Origin: a virus
Direction: 5' to 3' (one strand)
Virus record (IMG/VR): IMGVR_UViG_3300046791_000199
Coordinates: 1 to 44,957 of that record
DNA: 44,957 bases
The position numbers and the translations under genes are program-made. The first letter of the stretch is position 1. Each line of letters starts with the position of its first letter. Shown piece after piece: positions 1 through 7,296 of the stretch. The notes under the pieces were generated by a model. The model was not told the origin of the DNA. It saw nothing but the letters and a program-made list of their open reading frames with translations, and did not search any database.

Positions 1-1814
1 TAGTTTTGCCCGGCCGTCACGGCCACCGACGTAGCCGTGACCGTGGCCGTCGTCCCGTCGCAAGTGACCGTCCGGAAGAACACCGTGCCATCCCTGGCCG
101 TGTCGTAGGAGAACGCCGCTACGTCCTGCGTCGTCGGGGTCGCAATCCCCGTGAGATCCGCTGAGGTAAGGCCAGTCCAGAAGCGGTAGCTCGTGATCGT
201 GTTGCCGATGGCAACGTTGAAGTTGGCCTCGTAGCACCACCCCGAGCGCGTGATCTCGAAGGCCGATAGGAGCCCGCCAGAGTTGCCCGTGGAGCCGCCC
301 GTAACGCTCCGAATGGTCGGGCGCGTCGCGGAGTCCTGATTTGAGATCGTCGTCCCCGAGACTGTTGGGGCAGTCAGGAACCCGACCTTCGTTCCGGTCG
401 TCAGGCCCGGATCGGAGTTCCATTGAAGCTCGCGCTGGAAGCGGATGCCCTCTGCAACCCAAGCCGGTGACGACACGCCCGACTTGAGCGTGTAACCATA
501 CGTCCCGTTTGCTAGCGCCGCAGTTGCAGAGAGCGTGCCTCCGCCGGCCGCGTTCTGGTGGTTGTGGTTGGCGTTCGTGAAGCTGGCGACGGTCGGCGTA
601 ACCAGCGTCTTGTTCGAGAGGCTGTCCGTAGTCGCAAGGCCAACGAGCGTGTCGGTGGCGTCGGGAAGGCCGAGCGTGCGGTTGGCTGAGATGCCGGACA
701 TCTGGAGCGTCCCGACGAATCCACCGCCTCCGCCGGCAAGTTTCATCTGGGCGTTCGTGCCGTCGCCGATCGTGAACGCCGTCTGAAGCGTTCGCAGTTC
801 CATCCCGTCGATCGCACCATCGGGAAGGACGCTGATCTCGCCAACGGCAGCGTCCGATACGAGTATGAGACCGATGCGCTGCTTGATCGTCAGGCCAGTC
901 GGCGCTGTCGCCGTAAGGCCGCCGGCCACCGTGGACGAGACGTACACCGTATCGCCAACAGCGAACGCCGAAGTGTCTACGCCGGTCAATCGCCCCGCGA
1001 TCATCACGCGCCCAGTCGAGTTCGCGGCGATGATCTCCATCGCTATGCCGATTGCCGGCATGGTGCTGACGGCATCGGCTTTGGCCGTATTGATCGACGG
1101 AAACCCGGATGATGTACCGACGACCCGAACCGGTGCGCCCTTGCCGATGTTCCCGATGCCGCTCTTGCGACACACCATGATGATGTCGCCGCCGAGCTGG
1201 TAGAGCAGCCCGCTCGAAGTCAGCGCGTTTATCTGGCTGAACCCGCCGTAGCTGAACCCGTACATCCGCGACAGGCCGGCGGACGGATTGGACGGCTTCG
1301 AGGCATCCGTGTAGTCGAGGTACTGCGTAACAACGTCGGCTTGGAGGGTCTTGTTGGTGAGCGTCTGCGTGCCAGAGATCGTCACAATCTCGACGCCGTT
1401 CGCCTTGACGAGTCCAGCGCCCGTGCTTTGGAGGTCGAGACTTGACGGGGACACGCCGGCCGCCGCAATGCTTACATCGGCGGCGTTCGCGTTGATGTCG
1501 AGGCCAGCCGGGCCGGTTGCACTAAACCCGGCGACCAGAACCCCGCTATTGCCGTATATCTGTCCGATTCTCGGCCGTGTAATCGTCGGCTCTATCTGGA
1601 GCACGGCCGCGCCGGTCCCGGTGACAGGGGTAAGCGCGACGATTGGCGTTAGCTGCCCACCCTGCCCGGCCGTTGTCGAGTGCGTGTGATCCGGCACCGC
1701 AACCCCAGCCGTCGCGGCCCAGCTCATCACGCCGTCCGCGTCGAGCGTCAACGGCATCAATCCGCCCGTGGGCGTCGGCGCGAGCTGTTCGGCGTCGAGG
1801 GGACCGCGATCCAT
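1..1814 (-). CDS. Tail fibre / lectin-like appendage protein, 3' end cut by window edge
   Basis: The frame opens at ATG 1812-1814, two bases after the stop of the gene at 1816, and stays open to base 1, giving 604 codons. The N-terminal part holds phage-fibre hallmarks: an HTHS stretch near residue 42, then LTNKTL (about residue 152) and LSNKTL (about residue 398), motifs common in repetitive fibre and collar proteins. The last 150 residues (RFWTGL, AAFSYDTARDGT, FRTVTCDG) look like a concanavalin-type beta-sandwich found on many virions, suggesting sugar binding on the host. A GGAG ribosome site precedes the start. The missing C-terminus is probably the fragment at 44766-44957, which continues in frame if the 5-base terminal string TAGTT is merged. 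Family seen by motif; receptor binding is inferred. Confidence 0.75.
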   Translation of the reverse strand, partial: MDRGPLDAEQLAPTPTGGLMPLTLDADGVMSWAATAGVAVPDHTHSTTAGQGGQLTPIVALTPVTGTGAAVLQIEPTITRPRIGQIYGNSGVLVAGFSATGPAGLDINANAADVSIAAAGVSPSSLDLQSTGAGLVKANGVEIVTISGTQTLTNKTLQADVVTQYLDYTDASKPSNPSAGLSRMYGFSYGGFSQINALTSSGLLYQLGGDIIMVCRKSGIGNIGKGAPVRVVGTSSGFPSINTAKADAVSTMPAIGIAMEIIAANSTGRVMIAGRLTGVDTSAFAVGDTVYVSSTVAGGLTATAPTGLTIKQRIGLILVSDAAVGEISVLPDGAIDGMELRTLQTAFTIGDGTNAQMKLAGGGGGFVGTLQMSGISANRTLGLPDATDTLVGLATTDSLSNKTLVTPTVASFTNANHNHQNAAGGGTLSATAALANGTYGYTLKSGVSSPAWVAEGIRFQRELQWNSDPGLTTGTKVGFLTAPTVSGTTISNQDSATRPTIRSVTGGSTGNSGGLLSAFEITRSGWCYEANFNVAIGNTITSYRFWTGLTSADLTGIATPTTQDVAAFSYDTARDGTVFFRTVTCDGTTATVTATSVAVTAGQN

Positions 1815-1815
1815 G

Positions 1816-2205
1816 TTAGGGCTCCTTGGAAATCTCACCAACGCCCACCTGCGCGTTGATGATGTTCGTGGCCGCCGCGAACGCTCGCACGATCGTCCCT
1901 GCCGCGAGCTTCAAGTCAGGCACCACGAGGACCAATCCCCTTTGAGGCCCCATCGAGATCACAATCTTGTCCTTCGTCGCCGTCCCTCCGAACTCGATCG
2001 TCAGCAGCCTGTTCACCGTGTCGATGTTGCAGGCCCATATCTTGACTCGCTGGTACTGCAACCCCGACGACGGGACCGTGTGGAGCGTCGTCCCAGGGCT
2101 CGACGTTGCGGCCACCGCAATCATCGTCCCACCCGTCGAGGCGGAGCCTACTATCAGGTCCGAACTCGTCGGGCTCGATGAGGGGTTCTTGAACTGAGTC
2201 GGCAT
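1816..2205 (-). CDS. Small virion structural protein, possible decoration or neck protein
   Basis: 129 residues, starting at ATG 2203-2205, lying between a connector-like gene and the fibre with gaps of only 1-3 bases. The sequence is rich in Ser, Thr, Val and Gly, without membrane segments or cysteine clusters, and alternates short hydrophobic strands (for example KIWACNI and LLTIEFGG), so an all-beta fold is likely. Head decoration, neck or fibre-adaptor roles are all possible from position. I do not recognise a named family; only the structural-module context is secure. Confidence 0.6.
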   Translation of the reverse strand: MPTQFKNPSSSPTSSDLIVGSASTGGTMIAVAATSSPGTTLHTVPSSGLQYQRVKIWACNIDTVNRLLTIEFGGTATKDKIVISMGPQRGLVLVVPDLKLAAGTIVRAFAAATNIINAQVGVGEISKEP

Positions 2206-2208
2206 TCA

Positions 2209-3162
2209 TTAGCTCGGAGGCTGGAACGTGAACGAGTATGACGGAGAAGAACGCATCCCAGCAGCGCCTCCGCGCATCTGTCCGTATCCAGCTTGCATGG
2301 AGCCGTCAGACCTAACAGCCGCCGCGAACTCTGGCCCGCCGCGAACCTCCATGAGCCGCGCCTGCATCGAGGCCATGTCGAACTCTTCGTATCCGAGCGC
2401 GACCGCCCTCACGATCTGGAGGTACAGGAACTCCATCCCGAACAATGACGGCAGCGGGACCGTATCGGCGTCGTCCGAGAGGTCCACCCAATCGGCGCGG
2501 TAGTGAATGCGGAACGCTCCGAGAACGTCATCACCAGGCGCGGGCCAAATCTCCAGTCTCGGCGTCGGATGCGCGCCGTTCGTGGCCGTGCTCGTATTCC
2601 AAAGGATCGCTCCAAAGTAGCCGGTATCGAAGCCGCTCCCGCTGACGCCAGAGCGAATCTCCAGTAGCTCCTGCGCCGTTACCATCGTGAGCGTGCGCGT
2701 GGACTCCGATGCGATCGGATCCACGATGAGCTGGCGGAAGTCGTCCGGCAGCTCCATCGAGTCAAGCGTGACGGTCCCGAGAACCGTAGTCGCGCCGCTG
2801 CCGATGCTGGTATCCAGCGTGATCGCCATTGTCGAGACCCTGGATGCGATGCGGTAGAAGCCGAGCGTCGCGCCGGTCCCGCCGGTCACCTCAACCTCGT
2901 CCCCTTCGACCCAGACGTAATCCGCGAAGATCGCCGTCGCGGCAAGGATCATCAGCGAGGATTCGGTCCAGGTCGCCGAGGTGATCGTGATCGTCGCTCG
3001 CAAGTTCAAGCGGCCGAGCCGCTCCATGCATCGCCAATCGTGCATCGAGGCCAGGTAGTGCCCCGCCTGATTGGCGATTGAACGTCCGTTGCCCTCGACG
3101 GAGCTATCCCCGCCGAGGGCATTTCGGATGTGCGCCTCGACCGTTTGAAGGGTCAGGGCCAT
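2209..3162 (-). CDS. Putative head-tail connector / tail tubular protein A-like
   Basis: 317 residues. The N-terminus (TVEAHIRNALGGDSS, then ANQAGHYLASMHDWRC near residue 31) and the later MELPDDFRQLIVDP stretch resemble connector proteins of podophages, the gp11/tail tubular A type, where an N-terminal helical part precedes a LPDDF-containing beta region. The middle contains paired short repeats about substrate-like values (VEGDEVEVTGGTGATLGFYRI). A methionine- and glycine-rich tail ends the protein. It lies four bases downstream of the previous gene's stop. In the T7 family this protein joins the portal to the tail hub. The family call rests on short motifs and position. Confidence 0.5.
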   Translation of the reverse strand: MALTLQTVEAHIRNALGGDSSVEGNGRSIANQAGHYLASMHDWRCMERLGRLNLRATITITSATWTESSLMILAATAIFADYVWVEGDEVEVTGGTGATLGFYRIASRVSTMAITLDTSIGSGATTVLGTVTLDSMELPDDFRQLIVDPIASESTRTLTMVTAQELLEIRSGVSGSGFDTGYFGAILWNTSTATNGAHPTPRLEIWPAPGDDVLGAFRIHYRADWVDLSDDADTVPLPSLFGMEFLYLQIVRAVALGYEEFDMASMQARLMEVRGGPEFAAAVRSDGSMQAGYGQMRGGAAGMRSSPSYSFTFQPPS

Positions 3163-3166
3163 CTAA

Positions 3167-3778
3167 TCACGGACCCGTGGCGACCGCCGCCAGCGTTTCG
3201 CCAACCGAGTAGGTCACCGTCATGAACGTGCGGCCAGCCGTGGTCGCAGGCGTTCCAACGGTAATCACTCCGATCACGGAGCCGGTCGAGCTGTTGCCCG
3301 TGCCGGATCCGCCAGTTTGGACGCCCTTGCGTCCCGTCGTGGCATCAAGGTATGCGCCCTGCTTGCCGCCCCAGTTCTCCGAGTTGGTGATCGAGAGAAC
3401 CTCGCCGACAAGAAGATCCGTAGCCTTCAAGTTCACGCCGGTAAACCAGCCGTCATCGTCCGTCCCGTCGCCGACCTTCATCGTGGCCGTTCCACCAGTC
3501 CAGAGGACCGTAGACACCACTCGAACGTCGTGAATGTGAGCGCCGGAAGGAAGCGTCACCGTGCCGGTGTGAATCGTGTTCGTAGCGTTCTCGGTGAACG
3601 CGACCGTCTTTGAGACGACGAACCCAGTTCCAGTCGGAGCGGTGAGTACCGGAGTAGCCAGGGCCGCAGAGGTGATGGCCGTCCCGGAAGGGATGGTCAT
3701 TGTCCCCGTGAACGTCGGGTCAGCCTTCGTTGCGAAGTACTGATCGACGTAAGCCTTCGTCATGAGATTGCTAGGCAT
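3167..3778 (-). CDS. Head fibre or decoration-like structural protein
   Basis: 203 residues with start ATG 3776-3778. The N-terminus MTKAYVDQYFATKADPTFTGTMTIPSG resembles the repetitive openings of phage fibres that trimerise (NYVDxYFATKADP-FTGT style), after which come Thr/Gly-rich beta stretches, including ATTGRKGVQTGGSG. No cysteine, no membrane segment. It follows the capsid and putative decoration gene, so a head-bound spike or collar appendage fits. A strong stem-loop (3793-3812) sits directly in front of it. The exact role is unknown. Confidence 0.6.
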   Translation of the reverse strand: MPSNLMTKAYVDQYFATKADPTFTGTMTIPSGTAITSAALATPVLTAPTGTGFVVSKTVAFTENATNTIHTGTVTLPSGAHIHDVRVVSTVLWTGGTATMKVGDGTDDDGWFTGVNLKATDLLVGEVLSITNSENWGGKQGAYLDATTGRKGVQTGGSGTGNSSTGSVIGVITVGTPATTAGRTFMTVTYSVGETLAAVATGP

Positions 3779-3792
3779 GTGTGTGTTCGGCG

Positions 3793-3812
3793 AGGGCTGG
3801 ATTGCTCCAGCC
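3793..3812 (-). terminator. Perfect 8-bp stem-loop with GCAA loop, possible terminator or processing site
   Basis: The arms GGGCTGGA and TCCAGCCC pair perfectly; on the minus-strand transcript the loop is GCAA, a stable GNRA tetraloop. It fills the 48-base gap between the putative decoration gene (stop at 3827) and the next gene (start 3778). No T tract follows, so a classic intrinsic terminator is not demonstrated. It may limit read-through from the capsid genes or protect the upstream mRNA end. Confidence 0.5.
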
Positions 3813-3826
3813 CCCGCCGCCTTTCA

Positions 3827-4381
3827 CTAGCTCGCGGCCTCGGCCTGACCGACGCCCTCGATGCCGTTCCACAAAAGCAAAGCGTTCGTGGCGGCAGTCG
3901 TGGTGTTTTGCAGGAGACGCCCGAGCGGCTTGCCGCCCAAGAGGAACGTAGCCGTGAGAGTCTTGACCGCTCCAGCGCCGTACACGGGCTTGCCGTATTC
4001 GCCAGCGCCAACGGTCGAAGCCATCCGGCCGTAGACGATCCCCTTCCAGCAAACGTGGACCTGAGTATCGTCCGCCCCGGCACCCGACATGACATCATCG
4101 ACGATGCCCATGTAGGCTCCAGGAGTCGCGCCGTTGAGGGCTCCATCGCCCACGACGGTCGGGACAAGGACCTGCGCCATCGGGTGCAGTTCATTGCCGA
4201 ACGTCTGAGCGACGTAAGCCGCAGCCGAAGCGTTGCCGCCGAACCCTGCGTCAGCCGCAAGGTGATCGACCATCACCACTTCGCCAACGGTCAGAGTCGT
4301 TCCGGTGCGGTTGTAGACAATCCCACCGATGTAGTCGGGTTGGTATCCAATCCCCGAAGCAAGGAAATTGCGAGTAGTCAT
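3827..4381 (-). CDS. Probable capsid decoration protein
   Basis: 184 residues directly downstream of the capsid gene, with a good ribosome site (GGAGG, about 8 bases before ATG 4379-4381). The protein is beta-rich and Gly/Ala/Val-rich, with a VVMVDHLAADAGFGG segment and repeated GAGEYGKPVYGAG type turns, similar in style to the small head-stabilising or head-fibre base proteins encoded next to major capsid genes. The decoration role is inferred from position and composition only; a minor capsid protein is the main alternative. Confidence 0.55.
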   Translation of the reverse strand: MTTRNFLASGIGYQPDYIGGIVYNRTGTTLTVGEVVMVDHLAADAGFGGNASAAAYVAQTFGNELHPMAQVLVPTVVGDGALNGATPGAYMGIVDDVMSGAGADDTQVHVCWKGIVYGRMASTVGAGEYGKPVYGAGAVKTLTATFLLGGKPLGRLLQNTTTAATNALLLWNGIEGVGQAEAAS

Positions 4382-4395
4382 GTGTCAGCCTCCGA

Positions 4396-5613
4396 TCAGC
4401 TGATGTCAACGCCAGGAGTGATGATGGCGTGACGCTGCCTCGATCGGCAGACGAGGTTTCCCCAGGTGTCAAGGTACTTGACGTGCTGGGTGGGGATTTT
4501 GGGATCAGTCATCACGCCAAGGTCCGCTAGGTAGCGTTCCGAGTGGAACACGCTGCGAAGGTACTTGGGCTGAAGAACAAAGAAGCGCGGGCCGGCGAAT
4601 GTGGTGCCCGTGCTGGTACCGTCCGTTTCGGTCGAGAGGTTCGCCGCGCCAGAGACGCCGGCACCAGTCGGGTAGATCGCGGCCGAGTCAAGCACCGCGA
4701 CGTACACGAACGGTCGGCCTCCATAGAGGGGCATTCCGTAGGGATCGAGCGTGTTCTCCCAACGGTCGTTCTGGATCCGGTAGGAACGCTTGACCTCGGC
4801 CATGCCGACCGAAGAACACGCGATGAAGCCCCAGGGTTGCGCCGAGGGCGACTCGAAGTACTCCCGAGCCACCGGGGGCGGCTGGAAGTCGAGTTTCATG
4901 TACGCCTTGTCCAGCGCGGTCAGGAGACCATCAACACTCGCCGTGTCAGTCCCGCCGTGGTCCGCGTTGTCATAGGTGAACTTCTGCGGAACCCAGTTCG
5001 TCTTGCCCGAAGCGGTCGGGTCGATCTGCTGAACGGTCGTCCACGATCCACCCGGCTGGTTAGCCGAGATCGGGAGACCGTTCGTGTACTCGTTCACGAA
5101 ACACGGAATCGAGTACGGGAGATCACCGTCGGCCGCCTCCATGCGGGACTTGTCCGGGACAGCCCAGTACGAGTCCTCCATGAAGTTGCACCAGTCGGTG
5201 TACCCCTCTTGCTGGATCGACATCCATTCCGAGTAGTACTGCTGGAAGCGCGTCTCGCGCACCATGCCCTTGCCGCCGTTCAGCTCGACCGTTTGATCGA
5301 GCCAAGTCATCGGCGTGAGCCAGAAGCGCCACGGAACCGTCCAGGTGGTGGCGAGTTGCGGGTTGGCGACGGACTCTTCCGCACCAGGAGAGTAGGCGTG
5401 CGTCACGCGCGTGACGGACAACAGAACCTTGTCCTTGATCGTCGCCCCGAATTGGAGCGTCTCGTTCATGGACTGCCCGCGCAGCATGTAGCCGAGCGTG
5501 CGATAGTTGGTCTTCTGAGCGTCGTTTACACGCTCCTTCGGACCAGAGAAGTAGGTCGGCCCGGTGTCATCGACAAACCGAGCAAACCCAGAAAGCGGAG
5601 TGCCAGAGGCCAT
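4396..5613 (-). CDS. Major capsid protein (putative, HK97-type expected)
   Basis: 405 residues, the usual size for a phage major capsid protein, located after the scaffold-like gene and before decoration/connector genes, as in most tailed phages. The start ATG 5611-5613 has an upstream AAAGGTGG ribosome site. The N-terminal third is charged and helical (KERVNDAQKTNYRTLGYMLRG), followed by long mixed alpha/beta regions with many aromatic residues (WRFWLTPMTWLDQ). The downstream SERYLADLGV and TWGNLVCRSRQRH segments are typical of a folded P/A domain end. I see no protease gene beside it. The assignment is mainly by gene order, size and lack of a better candidate. Confidence 0.7.
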   Translation of the reverse strand: MASGTPLSGFARFVDDTGPTYFSGPKERVNDAQKTNYRTLGYMLRGQSMNETLQFGATIKDKVLLSVTRVTHAYSPGAEESVANPQLATTWTVPWRFWLTPMTWLDQTVELNGGKGMVRETRFQQYYSEWMSIQQEGYTDWCNFMEDSYWAVPDKSRMEAADGDLPYSIPCFVNEYTNGLPISANQPGGSWTTVQQIDPTASGKTNWVPQKFTYDNADHGGTDTASVDGLLTALDKAYMKLDFQPPPVAREYFESPSAQPWGFIACSSVGMAEVKRSYRIQNDRWENTLDPYGMPLYGGRPFVYVAVLDSAAIYPTGAGVSGAANLSTETDGTSTGTTFAGPRFFVLQPKYLRSVFHSERYLADLGVMTDPKIPTQHVKYLDTWGNLVCRSRQRHAIITPGVDIS

Positions 5614-5643
5614 TGGATAGCCCCACCTTTCACGAGTGCGTCG

Positions 5644-6621
5644 CTACCGGATGCGTGCCACCTCTTCGTCCGTCGCACCTTCTTCCCGAGCCAAGAACTT
5701 CCGTCGCGCGACTTCCTCTTGCGACAGAGCCTTGGGCGGGGAGTTGTTCGACTTGACGATCGGCTGCCCGTTGTCACGAGCGCGACTGATTGACTGTTTC
5801 TTGGGATCCGCACCCGGCTTTGGCTTGAAGATCAACCCGCACGCATCCTCCATGCAGGATCGCGCTCCGGCTCGAACGGTGGGCGCACTTGAATACGCTC
5901 CGGTCGCCGCCAAAACGCCCATCTTCTCGACCACTTGACCGAGCTTGGTATCGTCGTCCAGCTCAGGGAAACTATCCCGAAGCTGCGCCCTCGCTTGCTC
6001 GATGAGAAGTTCTCGCGTTGCCATCGTGCCCACGGACATCTCGCCAAAACGCTTCGCGTACTTGGCTTCGACCCGTGCTTCGGCTTTCGCAATGAGCTTC
6101 TCCGCGAACGACGCGAAGGGCTTTTCCATGTCCGGTCCGAGGGCATCGGCCAGCGGGGCGTAGATATCCGAGAGGTCCGCAGTTTCGGTGGGCACTCCGC
6201 TTGAAGGCTCCGAAGGTTTCGCGGTGGCCGTCTTGGACAGTTCATCGACTCGCTTTTTGAGGTCAGATCGTTCCTGGAACGCGCTCTGGATGTCGGCGGC
6301 GCGCTTCGCCTCCGTCTGGCTCCATCGAACCAGATCGGCCCGCTTCGCGTTCTTGAGAACGCTTGGCGGTACTCCGGCCTTGAGTAGATCCTGGAACGCC
6401 GTGTCGAATTCGGCATCGGGCTCCTGGGGATCTACCTTCTCGGCCGGTTGTTCTTGTGTCTCTGCCTTTGTCTGCGGCTCGGGCTTCTTCTCGGATCCGG
6501 GCTCCGGCCCGAACAGCCGATCAAGCTGATCCGCCGTGGGCGTGGGCGTCTCGTCACGCGCGAGAGCCGCAACGGGCGACGCCTCTACCGGCGACGCTTC
6601 GATTGTCTCGGTGTCGCTCAT
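5644..6621 (-). CDS. Putative scaffold protein
   Basis: 325 residues between the co-chaperonin/portal genes and the major capsid gene, the normal place for a scaffold. The first 75 residues are acidic and proline-rich (EPGSEKKPEPQTKAETQEQPAEK), the middle is long charged helix (KRAADIQSAFQERSDLKKRVDELSK, then AEARVEAKYAKRF), and the C-terminus is basic and helical (SQEEVARRKFLAREEG), like scaffolds whose basic tail binds capsid. The start overlaps the stop of the upstream gene as ATGA. A role in procapsid assembly is inferred from these features. Confidence 0.65.
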   Translation of the reverse strand: MSDTETIEASPVEASPVAALARDETPTPTADQLDRLFGPEPGSEKKPEPQTKAETQEQPAEKVDPQEPDAEFDTAFQDLLKAGVPPSVLKNAKRADLVRWSQTEAKRAADIQSAFQERSDLKKRVDELSKTATAKPSEPSSGVPTETADLSDIYAPLADALGPDMEKPFASFAEKLIAKAEARVEAKYAKRFGEMSVGTMATRELLIEQARAQLRDSFPELDDDTKLGQVVEKMGVLAATGAYSSAPTVRAGARSCMEDACGLIFKPKPGADPKKQSISRARDNGQPIVKSNNSPPKALSQEEVARRKFLAREEGATDEEVARIR

Positions 6622-6950
6622 TCGCGCTCCATCCTGGTCGCCAAGATGTTGCCCTCGAACACGAGGAGCATCTCCGGATCGTTCACGTCGAGCGAGAGGC
6701 CCGCCGGTTCCGAGTACAGGATGACATCGCCAACCTTTGCGTCGATCGGGATCATCGTCCCGTTGTCGAAGTAGCGCGCCTCGCCGACGAGGACAACCTC
6801 GCCCTCACGAAGCGACTTCGCCATGTTGCTCTTGCCGTCCGCCTGAGCCTGGACGATGTGCAAACCGCCATCCGAGACGCTGCGCTCGCGTCTGCGAACG
6901 AGAACGTGCCCGCGCGCCGGCCTGTACTTCGGGGCCTTCGGGTAAGTCAT
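6618..6950 (-). CDS. GroES-like co-chaperonin
   Basis: 110 residues from ATG 6948-6950, with GGGAGTGGAG just upstream. The sequence follows the Cpn10 pattern: RPARGHVLVRRRE at the N-terminus, a mobile-loop-like SDGGLHI around residues 26-32, the EGEVVLVG core, the AKVGDVILYS strand and a LLVFEGNILATR ending like LxEEDILA of GroES. The family caps GroEL and assists folding; phage T4 gp31 does this for its capsid protein. Here it lies between the portal-proximal gene and the scaffold, overlapping the scaffold by 4 bases, so help in capsid or scaffold folding is likely. A longer in-frame start exists to 7169 but lacks support. Confidence 0.8.
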   Translation of the reverse strand: MTYPKAPKYRPARGHVLVRRRERSVSDGGLHIVQAQADGKSNMAKSLREGEVVLVGEARYFDNGTMIPIDAKVGDVILYSEPAGLSLDVNDPEMLLVFEGNILATRMERE

Positions 6951-6984
6951 CTCCACTCCCGCCCCATTCACCAATGCCAGTCCT

Positions 6985-7296
6985 CTACTCAAATCTGAAC
7001 CCTCCGCCCATGTGGGCAATCCTCGCCTGTAGCTCTCCGACCTGTTTCTTGCTTGTGAACACGGGCCGATTCTTCTCATCGAAGTGCGGCCAGTACGGAT
7101 CGTTCGGGTCCACGCGCGGGAGTGAGTGCGATACATGCCGGTACTCATGAACGATGCCGGCCTGCTCACTCACGATGCGGCAAAGCCGATTGCCGTCCTC
7201 GTCCGTGACGGATCCGACCTCGGGAGCGTCCGCCATCGCGTAGTAACGATCGACGATCTCGCCGCTCTGCTCGTCGCGGAATTGGTAGATCGGCAC
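6985..7296 (-). CDS. FmdB-like small protein of the head module
   Basis: 103 residues; GTG start at 7294-7296 overlaps the portal's TAG stop by one base. The opening MPIYQFRDEQSGE and the late FDEKNRPVFTSKKQVGELQARI segment match small phage proteins usually listed as FmdB-type zinc ribbons. Only one cysteine remains, so the paired zinc-binding CxxC motifs expected of FmdB are missing and zinc binding is unlikely. Such genes often sit between portal and capsid genes in environmental phages. The function is unknown. Confidence 0.6.
   Translation of the reverse strand: MPIYQFRDEQSGEIVDRYYAMADAPEVGSVTDEDGNRLCRIVSEQAGIVHEYRHVSHSLPRVDPNDPYWPHFDEKNRPVFTSKKQVGELQARIAHMGGGFRFE

Noticed and set aside
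4543-5793. 416-residue plus-strand open frame
   Set aside because: It lies exactly antisense to the major capsid gene and is Arg/Val/Gly-rich, the mark of a shadow frame in GC-rich DNA.
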